From assembly GCF_025854375.1 (NCBI RefSeq), contig NZ_CP107575.1, positions 3,038,001-3,102,000 of the forward strand: a stretch of DNA of 64,000 bases, given 5' to 3'. Made by a program: the position numbers and the translations under genes. This stretch comes from Glutamicibacter sp. JL.03c. GTDB taxonomy: Bacteria > Actinomycetota > Actinomycetes > Actinomycetales > Micrococcaceae. The notes below the pieces were generated by a model, which was not told where the DNA came from, made no database searches, and was given only the letters and a program-made list of their open reading frames with translations. Below are positions 44,354 to 53,023 of the stretch, piece after piece. Each line of letters begins with the position of its first letter. The stretch's first letter is position 1.

Positions 44354-44938
44354 TCACAGCATCTTGCGCATGATCAACCGCGGCATTCGGCTGGCCACCG
44401 CATCGCTGATGCCCACCACTTCGAAGCCGGCTTCCTCGAACATTGTGCGGGTCCCGACAAAGGCCATGGTCAAATCCATCCGGCCTTCGGGGTCCACAGG
44501 GTAGGCTTCCACCGCAGGAGCGCCCAGGCTCTTGGCGTAGCCCAGCGCACCGAGCACCATCTGGCGGTTCACTCCCCTGCGCCTGTAGCCGGCGCGCACC
44601 ACCATGCAGATGATGCTCCACACCTTCAGCTCATCCACGGGCCGGATCAGCTTCGAGTTCTCCAGCCTGGGGATCTGCGCCCGCGGCGAGATGCTGCACC
44701 ACCCCACCGGCTGGTCCTCAAGATAGGCGATGACTCCCGGGGCGATCTCCTCTCGGGCCAGCGAGCACATCGCTTCATAGCGGTCTTCTCCGCCGCGTTC
44801 CCGGATTTCCCGGGCACTGAGCCGGTGGGACAAGCACCAGCAGTGCTTCTGCCGATGATTCGGATTCACCACCGCGGCAAAGTCTTCCATCCGCGACTCG
44901 GTCAGCGGTTCGATTCTCAGGGATTGGACGGTATCCAT
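44354..44938 (-). CDS. GNAT family N-acetyltransferase
   Basis: 194 residues. The acetyl-CoA-binding motif A is VVRAGYRRRGVNRQMVLGALGYAKSLGA near residues 115-140 (R-x-x-G/A pattern RRRGV). An early HRQKHCWCLSHRLSARE segment resembles a GNAT subgroup often found next to regulators in actinobacteria. Acceptor unknown. Divergent from the kinase operon, so the palindrome at 44989 may affect both. Confidence 0.82.
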   Translation of the reverse strand: MDTVQSLRIEPLTESRMEDFAAVVNPNHRQKHCWCLSHRLSAREIRERGGEDRYEAMCSLAREEIAPGVIAYLEDQPVGWCSISPRAQIPRLENSKLIRPVDELKVWSIICMVVRAGYRRRGVNRQMVLGALGYAKSLGAPAVEAYPVDPEGRMDLTMAFVGTRTMFEEAGFEVVGISDAVASRMPRLIMRKML

Positions 44939-44988
44939 GCCATCATCTTGCGCTCAAACACGATCCATCGCCAGAGGCCCCGGCTGAA

Positions 44989-45014
44989 AAGTTCGGGTTT
45001 TCCCTACCGAACTT
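44989..45014. promoter_or_regulatory. Inverted repeat, candidate response-regulator site
   Basis: AAGTTCGG, 10-bp spacer, CCGAACTT: perfect 8-bp arms separated by about one helical turn plus, 50 nt before the leaderless start of the kinase operon. The kinase -10 box TACTGT is at 45053-45058. Confidence 0.55.
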
Positions 45015-45064
45015 CTCCGGTTCCCTCGGTACCCGCGCCACGACGCGCAATCTACTGTTGAATT

Positions 45065-46339
45065 ATGACTTCGACACCTTGGGCTCTGCCGGGCGCCAGA
45101 ACCGGACGCCCGCCACTGAAATTAGGCTTCACACTGCTGCATTTGGCGGTGCTCGGCACCTTCGGCACCATCGGGCTTTCGCTGCTGATCGCCTGGCTGG
45201 CGATGGGCATCGGGCTGACCCCGCTGCTGGGCATCGGCCTGCTGGTATTGGTGGGCCTGCTCTACGCATTGTTCGCGGTGGCCCGCACCGAGATCCTGCG
45301 CATCAGCGGGCTCTACGGCATCGACGCGATCCCGCTGGGCTGGCCGGCACGCCGCGGTCCCGGCTTTGGCGGGTACGTGAAAACCCTGGGCCGGGCCTTG
45401 GCCGATGGGCGCATGTGGGCCTCGCTGGGCAGCCTGGTGCTCTCCTGCATCCTCGGCACGATCATGCTCGGTGTATTGCAATGGACAGTGCACCTGGCCA
45501 TCATCTCCTTCGCCCCGCTCACCACTGTGGACACGGTCGCCGGGCCCTTTTCCCTGCAGACCCCGGCCGCCCAGGCACCCTGGCTGATGCTGCTGGCGAT
45601 CGCAGGCGCCGGCATCGTGATCGGCACCGCGTTCCTGCACCGCAGCGTCACCGTGGGCATCATCGGGTCCTTGGCCCGCGAAACCCAGTTGACCGAACAG
45701 GTGCGCAGCACCACGGTGCAGCGTCAGGGAGCGGTACGCGCCGCCGAGGTGGAGCGCACCCGGATCGAACGCGACCTGCACGACGGCGTCCAGCCCCGGC
45801 TGGTTTCGGTGGCGATGACCCTGGGCCTGGCCCATCAGCAGATCGACAGCAACCCGCAGCAGGCCAAGGAATTGGTGGCGGAGGCCCATGCCTCCACCAA
45901 GTCGGCCATCACCGAGCTGCGCCAGCTTACCCGCGGCATCTACGCCTCCGTGCTCGATGACCGCGGCCTGGATGCGGCGCTGTCCGCGGTGGCCGGACGC
46001 TCCCGCATACCGGTCCAGCTCGATGTGCAGCTTGAAGGGCGCTACCCGCGGGTGGCGGAGGCGGCCATGTACTTCGCCATCGCCGAAGCGCTGACCAATG
46101 CGGCCAAGCATTCGCGGGCCCAGCGCTGCCAGGTCACCGTGCGGGTACGCGGGCACAGCGGGCAAGAGCACTTGTGGGCGCGGGTTGAAGACAACGGCGT
46201 GGGCTCGGCCCGCATCACCCCCGGCGGCGGGCTGGATGGCATCAACAACCGGGTGGTGGCTGCCGGTGGAACCCTGCAGCTCGACAGCCCGGCCGGCGGA
46301 CCAACAACACTGGAAGTGAGCGTGCCATGCGTGTACTGA
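45065..46339 (+). CDS. Sensor histidine kinase with N-terminal membrane sensor domain
   Basis: 424 residues. Four membrane helices with a long extracytoplasmic loop in the first 210 residues look like the actinobacterial 'Sensor' domain (PF13796 type). HisKA_3 has the phospho-accepting His239 in RTRIERDLHDGVQPRLVS; HATPase has AEALTNAAKHSRA, VEDNGVGSA and GGGLDGINNRV. Leaderless ATG (TACTGT, 6 nt). The partner regulator starts 13 bp before its stop. Likely an envelope-stress sensor of LiaS/VraS character. Confidence 0.92.
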   Translation: MTSTPWALPGARTGRPPLKLGFTLLHLAVLGTFGTIGLSLLIAWLAMGIGLTPLLGIGLLVLVGLLYALFAVARTEILRISGLYGIDAIPLGWPARRGPGFGGYVKTLGRALADGRMWASLGSLVLSCILGTIMLGVLQWTVHLAIISFAPLTTVDTVAGPFSLQTPAAQAPWLMLLAIAGAGIVIGTAFLHRSVTVGIIGSLARETQLTEQVRSTTVQRQGAVRAAEVERTRIERDLHDGVQPRLVSVAMTLGLAHQQIDSNPQQAKELVAEAHASTKSAITELRQLTRGIYASVLDDRGLDAALSAVAGRSRIPVQLDVQLEGRYPRVAEAAMYFAIAEALTNAAKHSRAQRCQVTVRVRGHSGQEHLWARVEDNGVGSARITPGGGLDGINNRVVAAGGTLQLDSPAGGPTTLEVSVPCVY

Positions 46340-47016
46340 TTTGCGAGGACTCGGTCCTGCTGCGCGAAGGGCTGGTGCGCTTGCTGGATCACAGCGGGCA
46401 CCGCGTGGTCGCCGACCTGCCCGATGCCACCGGGCTGATGGGCTTTTTGGGCACGGCGTCCGAAGCGGACTTCCCGCAGATCGCCATCCTGGATGTGCGA
46501 TTGCCGCCGAGCTACACCGATGAGGGGATCCGCGCGGCCTTGCAGGTGCGGGCCAAGTACCCGGATCTGCCGCTGCTGGTGCTCTCCCAATATGTCGAGG
46601 AACGCTACGCCTCGGAATTGATCTCCACGCAATCCGGATCCATCGGCTACCTGCTCAAGGACCGGGTCGCCGACGTCAACGAGTTCCTCGCCTCCTTGGA
46701 ACAGATCGCCGCGGGAGGAACCATCCTGGACCAGGAAGTCGTCGCGCAGCTCTTGACCCGTCGCAACCACGAGGAGCGGATGCAGCGGCTGACCGATCGG
46801 GAACGCAGCGTCCTGGCCGCGGTGGCCGAAGGAAAATCCAATCAGGCAATCGCCGCGCTGCTGTTCCTTTCGGAAGCCAGCGTCGAAAAATACATCACCT
46901 CCATCTTCCAGAAGCTCGGCCTCGAAGCCGATGGAACGGGCAACCGGCGTGTGCTGGCAGCCCTGGCGCATATACAAAACCTGGGCAGCAACAGCACAGA
47001 GAGGAACGGATCATGA
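46327..47016 (+). CDS. NarL-family response regulator
   Basis: 229 residues: receiver domain with CED (7-8), Asp56 in AILDVRLPP, Lys in GYLLKDRV, then a LuxR-type HTH (LTDRERSVLAAVAEGKSNQAIAALLFLSEASVEKYITSIFQKL). Translationally coupled to the kinase before it and to the DUF4097 protein after it (ATGA). It likely activates this operon; a perfect inverted repeat lies upstream. Confidence 0.93.
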   Translation: MRVLICEDSVLLREGLVRLLDHSGHRVVADLPDATGLMGFLGTASEADFPQIAILDVRLPPSYTDEGIRAALQVRAKYPDLPLLVLSQYVEERYASELISTQSGSIGYLLKDRVADVNEFLASLEQIAAGGTILDQEVVAQLLTRRNHEERMQRLTDRERSVLAAVAEGKSNQAIAALLFLSEASVEKYITSIFQKLGLEADGTGNRRVLAALAHIQNLGSNSTERNGS

Positions 47017-47888
47017 CCGACACGCACACCACCGAGATGCCACCGCTTCCGCCGACGCCCGAAGGCAATCCGCGCGGCAACGGCACGGCATTGAATATCA
47101 CCCTGGCCGTGATCGGCGGCCTGGTGATCCTGACCCTGCTGATCAGCTCCGCGCGCAGCGCCTTCGCTGCCCTCAATCGGGATAGCACCACCCAGAACGC
47201 CAGCGTCGAGGGGGTCAGCGGCCTGCAGATCACGGCCGGCTCGGGCAGCTTTGACCTGCGTTTCGCACAGGTCGATGAGGCCACGCTGGAGGTGGACAGC
47301 TCCAATTCCCGGGACTGGGAACTGAAGCGCGAAGGCAGCAGGCTCGTGGTGGATTCGCCGGATTCCTGGGATAACTGGTGCTTCTTCGGCTGCGGTTCCT
47401 ACGAGAATACCGCCGTGCTGACCCTGCCCGAGTCGATGAATGACGGCAGCCTGGACGCCTCCTTCGAACTGGCCGCCGGGGACTTCACCGCCGTGGGCTC
47501 CTACAAGAACCTGGCCATCGAGGTGGGCGCCGGCCAGCTGGATATGTCCGGCACCGCGCAGAGCGCCAAGGTCCATTTGGGCGCCGGCCGGGCCGAGGTG
47601 TCGCTGGAAGATGTCAAGCAGGCCGAATTCGATATTTCCGCCGGTCATTTGAGCGGTAGCCTCTCGGGCACGGCGCCACAGGACATCACCGCGAACGTGA
47701 GTGCCGGAGCCTTGGAACTGGAGCTGCCCGATGGCACCTACGATCTGCGCCAGAATGTCGAGGCCGGTGACGTGAGCAACCTGCTGGCCACGGACATGGA
47801 TTCGCCGAACAAGATCTCGGTGGATGTCTCGGCGGGCCGGGCGGCCTTCTACCCGCAGGATTCGGGCCTCAGCCCGTGGGAGCACTAG
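47013..47888 (+). CDS. Membrane-anchored DUF4097 (beta-helix adhesin-like) protein
   Basis: 291 residues. Proline-rich cytoplasmic start, one membrane helix (about 27-50, LNITLAVIGGLVILTLLIS), then a repetitive region of short strands (GVSGLQITAGSGSFDLRF, LAIEVGAGQLDMSG, AEFDISAGHLSGSL, ITANVSAGALELELPDG, SVDVSAGRAAFYP), which is the DUF4097 right-handed beta-helix. DUF4097 genes accompany LiaRS/Psp-type stress systems. May be a sensor accessory or output of the two-component pair. Confidence 0.85.
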   Translation: MTDTHTTEMPPLPPTPEGNPRGNGTALNITLAVIGGLVILTLLISSARSAFAALNRDSTTQNASVEGVSGLQITAGSGSFDLRFAQVDEATLEVDSSNSRDWELKREGSRLVVDSPDSWDNWCFFGCGSYENTAVLTLPESMNDGSLDASFELAAGDFTAVGSYKNLAIEVGAGQLDMSGTAQSAKVHLGAGRAEVSLEDVKQAEFDISAGHLSGSLSGTAPQDITANVSAGALELELPDGTYDLRQNVEAGDVSNLLATDMDSPNKISVDVSAGRAAFYPQDSGLSPWEH

Positions 47889-47899
47889 CCTCCACCTGG

Positions 47900-47950
47900 C
47901 AACAGCGCGAGCCGCCAAGGATTGTGAATCCTTGGCGGCTCGCGCTGTTG
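47900..47950. terminator. Long perfect bidirectional terminator
   Basis: 24-bp perfect arms with a 3-nt loop between the convergent DUF4097 and PspA genes; a T-rich run (TTGGTTGTTG) follows on the plus strand. Confidence 0.85.
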
Positions 47951-47966
47951 TTGGTTGTTGCAGCGG

Positions 47967-48794
47967 CTAGGCCTGCTTGTTCTTCAACGCGGCCAGACGC
48001 GCTTCGACCTCGGACAGGTCCGGGGCCGCTGCCTCCAGCTCTGGGCCTGCCGGCGCCTGCTCGATGACATCTTCGGGATTGTTGCTCGCCTTCAGCGCGG
48101 CCAGCCGCGCATCAACCTCGGTGGCTGCGCCCAGATCTTCGAGCTGCGCGAACTGCGCGTCCAGCGATGAGGCGGCCAGTTCCTGGGCGCCACGGACCTT
48201 GGCCTCATCCTGGCGGATCTTCTGCTCAAAACGGCTGATCTCGCTGGAAGGATCAGAGACGTCCAGGGCCTTCAAGGTGTCCATCATCTGGGACTGCGTC
48301 TTGGCGTTGCGGGCGCGAGCCACCAGTTCATCACGCTTGGCGACCAGTTCCTGGCGCTTGGACTGCATGGTGTTCAGCCCGGTCTTGAGCTTGTCGACCA
48401 CTTCGCGCTGGCTGCTCACGGTGGACTGCAGCGAGACCGCCTTCTTTTCCGCCGACATCTGGCGCTGGATCGCGACGGTGGCCAGCTGGTTGAACTTCTG
48501 CTGGTTGGCAGCGTCCTGCGCGGCAGCGTATTCGTCGGCCTTGTTGGAAGCCGCCACGGCCTTGGCGCCCCATTCGGTGGCTTCCTGCTGCAGCTTGGCC
48601 AGGTCATCCTCGGCCATGCGCAGATTGCCGATGGTCTGGGCCACGGCCTGCTCGGCCTGGGCAATGTTATTGGTGTAGTCGCGGACCGTCTGGTCCAGCA
48701 TCTTCTTTGGATCTTCGAGGGCATCCAGTGCCGCATTGGCATTCGCCTTGCCGATTCCGAAAATCCGAGCCCAAATTGAGCGCTTCTGTGCCAT
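47967..48794 (-). CDS. pspA: PspA/IM30 family membrane-stress protein
   Basis: 275 residues, almost all helical. Opening SIWARIFGIGKANANAALDALEDPKKMLDQTVRDYTNNIAQ is typical of the family; long coiled coil spans about 25-215, and an acidic tail carries two similar copies of an EVxARLAALK(A/N) segment near 228 and 265. PspA/Vipp1 relatives form ESCRT-III-like polymers that protect damaged membranes. AAGGGG before ATG. Next to the envelope-stress two-component operon. Confidence 0.9.
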   Translation of the reverse strand: MAQKRSIWARIFGIGKANANAALDALEDPKKMLDQTVRDYTNNIAQAEQAVAQTIGNLRMAEDDLAKLQQEATEWGAKAVAASNKADEYAAAQDAANQQKFNQLATVAIQRQMSAEKKAVSLQSTVSSQREVVDKLKTGLNTMQSKRQELVAKRDELVARARNAKTQSQMMDTLKALDVSDPSSEISRFEQKIRQDEAKVRGAQELAASSLDAQFAQLEDLGAATEVDARLAALKASNNPEDVIEQAPAGPELEAAAPDLSEVEARLAALKNKQA

Positions 48795-48876
48795 GGTGCG
48801 TCCCCTTCATCGTCCTTTGCTTAAAAGCTTAGGGGAAGAGCGCGCGGCTCAATAACCGAGGGATGCTTTAATGAAC

Positions 48877-49596
48877 CTAGGCGTCGAAGTGCCGCAGAAA
48901 CCGGCCCGGCGCATCGAGGAACAGCCGCCAGTTGCTGACCATTTCCAGTTCGTCATAACTGGCCGCGCGGATCCCCCACTGGCCGATTTCGTAGATTGTC
49001 GCAGTCGGCAAGGAGGCGAGGATCGGCGAGTGGGTGGAAAGGATGACTTGGGATCCGCTGCGCAAGAGGTCTGAGATGTGCGAGAGCAACATCAGGCAGC
49101 CATTGAAGGAAAGCGCTGATTCGGCTTCGTCGAAAACCCAGAGCCCGTTGACGCTGGAGCGCTGGGTGAAGAATTCAATGAAGGATTCGCCGTGGCTTTG
49201 GAAGTTGTGCTTGCCGCGTGAGCCGATGGACCCCAGATAGGCGAAGAGTCCGTGCATGGTTTCGGCCCGCAGGAAGACGCCGGCCTTGGAAGCGCCGGCG
49301 CCGCGTTCCAGTGTCAGATGCGATGACAGCCCTGATTCGGTCAATTGGGTTTGGTGCATGGAGTTTTGCGTTCCACCCTCGGGATTTAAACCGAAGGCGC
49401 CGGCGATGCCTTCAACCAGCGTAGATTTGCCGGCACCGTTTTCCCCGACCAGCACGGTCAGCTGCCCCAATTCCAGGCCTTCATCCAGGATCTGGCGCAC
49501 CGCGGGGATCTGGGCCGCCCAATCGGTGCGGTCCATGGGTGCTTTGGGATGCTCCGCGATTCGGCGCACCGGCAATGAATCAAAGAACGCGTTCAT
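48877..49596 (-). CDS. AAA/ABC-type ATPase (predicted ATPase, RecF/SMC-like)
   Basis: 239 residues. Walker A GENGAGKST at 51-59, ABC signature-like region, Walker B LWVFDEAESALS near 155 and the LSTHSPIL histidine switch near 190. A small stand-alone ABC ATPase without membrane partners; relatives are of unknown function. Start appears leaderless (TAATGT, 6 nt, ATG). Confidence 0.82.
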   Translation of the reverse strand: MNAFFDSLPVRRIAEHPKAPMDRTDWAAQIPAVRQILDEGLELGQLTVLVGENGAGKSTLVEGIAGAFGLNPEGGTQNSMHQTQLTESGLSSHLTLERGAGASKAGVFLRAETMHGLFAYLGSIGSRGKHNFQSHGESFIEFFTQRSSVNGLWVFDEAESALSFNGCLMLLSHISDLLRSGSQVILSTHSPILASLPTATIYEIGQWGIRAASYDELEMVSNWRLFLDAPGRFLRHFDA

Positions 49597-49721
49597 GCCC
49601 AGACATTATCAGCCGCGTACGACAGGACGAGTTGTAGGTGGCACTAGCTGCGCGTTGGCGTCAGGCGAATGAAGGTAAGGGTTGGGTGCGTGCCATGCCT
49701 GCAGTTTGGGCTTGGCCAAAT

Positions 49722-50474
49722 TCACCTAGGCCGCTTCGACAAAAGAAGCGGCACTTGGCTTTCAGTTTTGATCCATTGACCGAATTCGGGATCTATATAA
49801 TTTGCCAAGGCTACGAGGTCTTCAAATCTTTGATTCAGATCTGAAGCCCAGATTCGGTGATGATGACCTATCCTGTTTCGTAATTCGCGTAGCGCACCAA
49901 CTTTTGTGCTTCCCAGAAGTTGATTACGTCCTTTCATATATGGGAACGCCGCAACGAGGTCTGGCCAGAGGAACATCTGACTTATTGAAACCATCTGGTG
50001 CCAAAACCCGAACGAGATCTCAGAGATGATCTGGCCTGGGTCCAAAGGCATACGATTTCTACGCACCCGAGAAATCGCTATGTCAATGTCGGCGTATGGA
50101 TATCCATGAGTCCGATGTCCTCTGCCGGAGTCACGACCTAGCTCCCGTGACTCATCGAAGATCCAATTTCCTGCTCGTCCTTTGGCCTCATCCCGCAAGT
50201 TCATCTGCCGGTCAATGGCATTTCTCAGCCCCACTTCCAAATCGCCCAGAGACGCCCAGAACGCCGCGGATATAGCAGAGTTCCATTCATAAAGGAGCAT
50301 CGCGCGGTTTTGATCTTCATGGCACTCAAGTAGATAGTGCCTGAGGCGCGCTGCCCCTAAATGAAACTCGCAAAAAGTCCCAGGAATGTAGACTGCCCAA
50401 CAATATCCACCTCGACTATAATCGAAGGGAACATCCCGGAACCGTCCCTGTAGTCTTTGCAAAAGACTGATCAA
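49722..50474 (-). CDS. Abi-like protein with HEPN-type RNase motif
   Basis: 250 residues, similar to Abi family proteins of abortive phage defence: LYEWNSAISAAFWASLGDLEVGLRNAIDRQ near 60-90, EISFGFWHQMVSISQ near 150, and LRELRNRIGHHHRIW near 200, whose RNxxxH pattern is the HEPN ribonuclease active site. Codon use is far less GC-biased than its neighbours, suggesting transfer. The best start is TTG 50474 without a clear ribosome site, so the N-terminus may be shorter or damaged. Lies downstream of a broken DUF1016 gene. Confidence 0.72.
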   Translation of the reverse strand: MISLLQRLQGRFRDVPFDYSRGGYCWAVYIPGTFCEFHLGAARLRHYLLECHEDQNRAMLLYEWNSAISAAFWASLGDLEVGLRNAIDRQMNLRDEAKGRAGNWIFDESRELGRDSGRGHRTHGYPYADIDIAISRVRRNRMPLDPGQIISEISFGFWHQMVSISQMFLWPDLVAAFPYMKGRNQLLGSTKVGALRELRNRIGHHHRIWASDLNQRFEDLVALANYIDPEFGQWIKTESQVPLLLSKRPR

Positions 50475-50492
50475 ACGGCCGGGATTCTGCTT

Positions 50493-50843
50493 TTAATTCA
50501 TGTTCTCAGTGGGATGGAAATGTCCCACAGACTGTGGGACATTTCCATCCCACTGAGGCCAACGCGCGACAAAGGCTCCCATGTACTGCAGGTTGCTACG
50601 CGACAGACCGGTCATTTCGGGAAATGCTCGGCGCAAGTCGTCCGCTAGTCGTGCGATGACGGCGTTGCCCCACCCCTGACGTTCCTGTTCTTCCAAAATT
50701 CGCTGACCAATACTCCAATAGAGATCAATCAGTGCACTGTTCACTGCTCGCTGGACCTACCGTTGGGCCGCGAAAACCCTTGTTTTTAGATCACCCAGAA
50801 ACTGTGAATATCCCACAGGGATCAGCTCATCATTCTCTGACAT
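50493..50843 (-). pseudogene. DUF1016 N-terminal (YhcG-like PDDEXK nuclease) remnant
   Basis: From ATG 50843 the frame reads MSENDELIPVGYSQFLGDLK..VFAAQR, then an in-frame TAG, then VQRAVNSALIDLYWSIGQRILEEQ..GWGNAVIARLADDLRRAFPEM.GLSRSNLQYMGAFVARW. This is the DUF1016 N-terminal domain (vN-x-LV-x-LYW-x-IGxxI...GWGxxVIxxLAxDL...GFSxxNLxYM). The gene is broken twice: by the nonsense codon, and by loss of the nuclease domain where a perfect inverted repeat begins after ...NVPQSVGHF. Full-length relatives have 300-plus residues. Confidence 0.8.
50505..50557. repeat. Perfect 26-bp inverted repeat at the DUF1016 break
   Basis: Two 26-bp arms identical as reverse complements around one central A. 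The right arm is ordinary DUF1016 coding sequence (WDGNVPQSVG); the left arm is its inverted copy and replaces the expected continuation. Likely product of a template switch that truncated the gene; it would also form a strong hairpin upstream of the Abi gene. Confidence 0.85.
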
Positions 50844-51053
50844 ATCCCAGAGCGTACTGCCAAAAACAACGTGAATGAGAATTTGAAGTCACTTGTGGAC
50901 AGAACACCGGTTGCTCGATATTGCCTTGCGCAATCTCATCTACCTACAAATGAGCCTTCCGATTCGGCGCACTACTCACCCCGGACTTCGTATTGAGCAA
51001 GCAACATTGAACGCTACAGGGATAAGCCGGATCTTTGAGTCAGCTCAGGAATT
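50844..51053. other. Degenerate intergenic DNA
   Basis: About 210 bp with low coding character between the DUF1016 remnant and the monooxygenase gene. A plus-strand frame contains LLDIALRNLIYLQMSLP, faintly like the ALRNAI helix of Abi proteins; it is too short to name. Confidence 0.3.
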
Positions 51054-52952
51054 CTAACCGCCGATCGGCAACATGTTCCGGGCGAAGAACTCGCTGATTT
51101 CCTTGCGGGCATCCAGCGGGAAGATGCCAGCAACATACTGATCCGGACGGACCACGACGATGGCGCCGCTCCGGCTGACTTCGCGTTCTTCGAAGATGTA
51201 CCGTCCATGACCTGCGGCGAATACCTGGTTAATGTCATGCAGTCCGTAGGGAACCTTCAGCGGCTGGAAGATCTTCGGCACATCATGCAATTCCACCTCG
51301 GTGTAGTCCTGCTGGTAGATGGCCTTGGTATCGAAGACCGCGTCTTGATCCCCATCAACCGGAGTGTAGAGGTTGCGCGGCGAGGCGGAGTCCTTCTCCC
51401 ACCAGGTGGCGAACTCTGCCATGGCGGTGCCTTCCAAGGCCGGAGCCGCGGCATCGGCGAAGGCGTAAATGCGCCAGCGTCCATCGGCCTCTTGCAGGTG
51501 GCCCAGGTGGCGCCAGCGGTTATCGGAACGGCGGATCACCTCGGCGGATTTGAACCTCTTGCCTACCGGGAATCCTGCGGCCAGATCCTGGTGCTCCAGA
51601 CCGGTGGTAATGGCCGATTCAGTGTACTGGGTCATGAAGCCAGCTGGGAACTCCATGGTCTTGGTGTAGTACTTCTCCAGTTCGTCCGGGTCCTCCCAGT
51701 CGTCTACGGACTTGGCCATCAGCGAGGACCATTCCTTGTCGAAGTCGATGAGGTTCTGGGCAATGACCTTGCGCTCTTCGGCATAGGTATCCAGCAGCGT
51801 TTCCGGGGCGCGGCCTTCGAGCACCGCGGCGAGTTTCCAACCGAGGTTGAAGCCGTCCTGGATCGAGACGTTCATGCCCTGGCCGGCCTTGGCCGAGTGG
51901 GTATGGCAGGCATCGCCCATGATGAAGGCATGTGGGCTACGGGTGCCGCGTTCTTCATCGGACACGTCATCAAAGCCGTCGGTGATGCGGTGGGCTACTT
52001 CGTAGACCGAGAACCACGCGACGTTCTTCACGTCCATGGTGTACGGGTGGATGATGCGGTTGGCGGTGGCCACGATGTCTTCGACCGGAGTATTGCGGAT
52101 GGCCCCGGCGTCCTCCGCGGTGAGCTCGCCGAGGTCCACGTAGAAGCGGACCAGGTAGCCTCCTTCGCGCGGGATCAACAGGATATTGCCCGCGTCGTGG
52201 GACTGGATGGAGCATTTGACCTGGATGTCCGGGAAATCGGTATTGACCATCACATCCATGACACCCCAGGCATGCAGGGCGGAATCGCCGTGGAGCTTGT
52301 GGCCCAGCGAGCGGCGCACCTGGCTGCGGGCGCCGTCGCCGCCGACCAGGTACTTGGCCTTCACGGTGCGCTCTTCGCCAGCGCGTTCTCCGGCAACATA
52401 CTTGATGTGCGCGGTAACCGGGTAGTCGGCGTCCGGGTCGATCTCGCAGCCCAGGTATTCCACCCCATAGTCCGGGGTGACCTTGCCGGGGGCGCGTTCG
52501 GCATCGCGCAGGAAGTAGTCCAGGATGCGCGACTGGTTCACGTAGATGTGGGGGAATTCGCTCATGCCGGTGGAATCATCGGCTGCCCGCGAATGGCGCT
52601 TGATGTTCTGCGGGTTTTCGGGGTCCGGGGTCCAGAAGCACATCTCCACATTGCGGTAGGCCTCTTCGATGACTTCGTTGGCGAAGCCGAAGGCCTGGAA
52701 GGTCTCCACCGAGCGGGCCTGGATGCCGTCAGCCTGGCCGACTGCCAAACGTCCCGGTCGCATTTCGATGGCGCGCACGTTGATGCTGGGGAAACGGGAG
52801 AGCTGTGCTGTCACCACGGAGGCTGCCGGTCCGGTGCCGACAATCAGCACGTCCATTTCGTCCGGGATTTCTGTTGCCCGGTTAATTCCGTAGCCTGCGG
52901 CTTCTTTGACGCGTGGATCTCCCGAGACATATCCCCGGTGGTGAATCTGCAT
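51054..52952 (-). CDS. FAD-dependent aromatic hydroxylase (3-hydroxybenzoate 4-monooxygenase/phenol 2-monooxygenase type)
   Basis: 632 residues, the length of MobA/PhhY-like enzymes. FAD/NADPH parts: VLIVGTGPAASVVTAQLSRF near 33-52, VGGDGARSQVRRSLG near 215, and the GDACHTHSAKAGQGMNVSIQDGFNLGWKLA motif near 350-380. The C-terminal thioredoxin-like dimer domain (about 440-632) is present. It ortho-hydroxylates a phenolic substrate using NADPH and oxygen. AGGAG precedes ATG 52952. Divergent from an NCS1 permease and near an IclR gene, so the three likely serve one aromatic compound. Confidence 0.88.
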   Translation of the reverse strand: MQIHHRGYVSGDPRVKEAAGYGINRATEIPDEMDVLIVGTGPAASVVTAQLSRFPSINVRAIEMRPGRLAVGQADGIQARSVETFQAFGFANEVIEEAYRNVEMCFWTPDPENPQNIKRHSRAADDSTGMSEFPHIYVNQSRILDYFLRDAERAPGKVTPDYGVEYLGCEIDPDADYPVTAHIKYVAGERAGEERTVKAKYLVGGDGARSQVRRSLGHKLHGDSALHAWGVMDVMVNTDFPDIQVKCSIQSHDAGNILLIPREGGYLVRFYVDLGELTAEDAGAIRNTPVEDIVATANRIIHPYTMDVKNVAWFSVYEVAHRITDGFDDVSDEERGTRSPHAFIMGDACHTHSAKAGQGMNVSIQDGFNLGWKLAAVLEGRAPETLLDTYAEERKVIAQNLIDFDKEWSSLMAKSVDDWEDPDELEKYYTKTMEFPAGFMTQYTESAITTGLEHQDLAAGFPVGKRFKSAEVIRRSDNRWRHLGHLQEADGRWRIYAFADAAAPALEGTAMAEFATWWEKDSASPRNLYTPVDGDQDAVFDTKAIYQQDYTEVELHDVPKIFQPLKVPYGLHDINQVFAAGHGRYIFEEREVSRSGAIVVVRPDQYVAGIFPLDARKEISEFFARNMLPIGG

Positions 52953-52992
52953 GGTGTGACTCCTAGTTCCGTGCCACAACAACTTCATTGTC

Positions 52993-53023
52993 TCTATAGT
53001 TGCGACACTGTTCTAACTATAGA
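52993..53023. promoter_or_regulatory. Inverted repeat, candidate IclR operator
   Basis: TCTATAGTT, 13-bp spacer, AACTATAGA: perfect 9-bp arms, AT-rich, 41 nt before the monooxygenase start in the 272-bp divergent gap. The remaining gap shows no gene. Confidence 0.6.

Noticed and set aside
50898-51058. Plus-strand frame with LLDIALRNLIYLQMSLP, possibly an Abi fragment
   Set aside because: Resemblance is limited to a few residues and the frame has no start.
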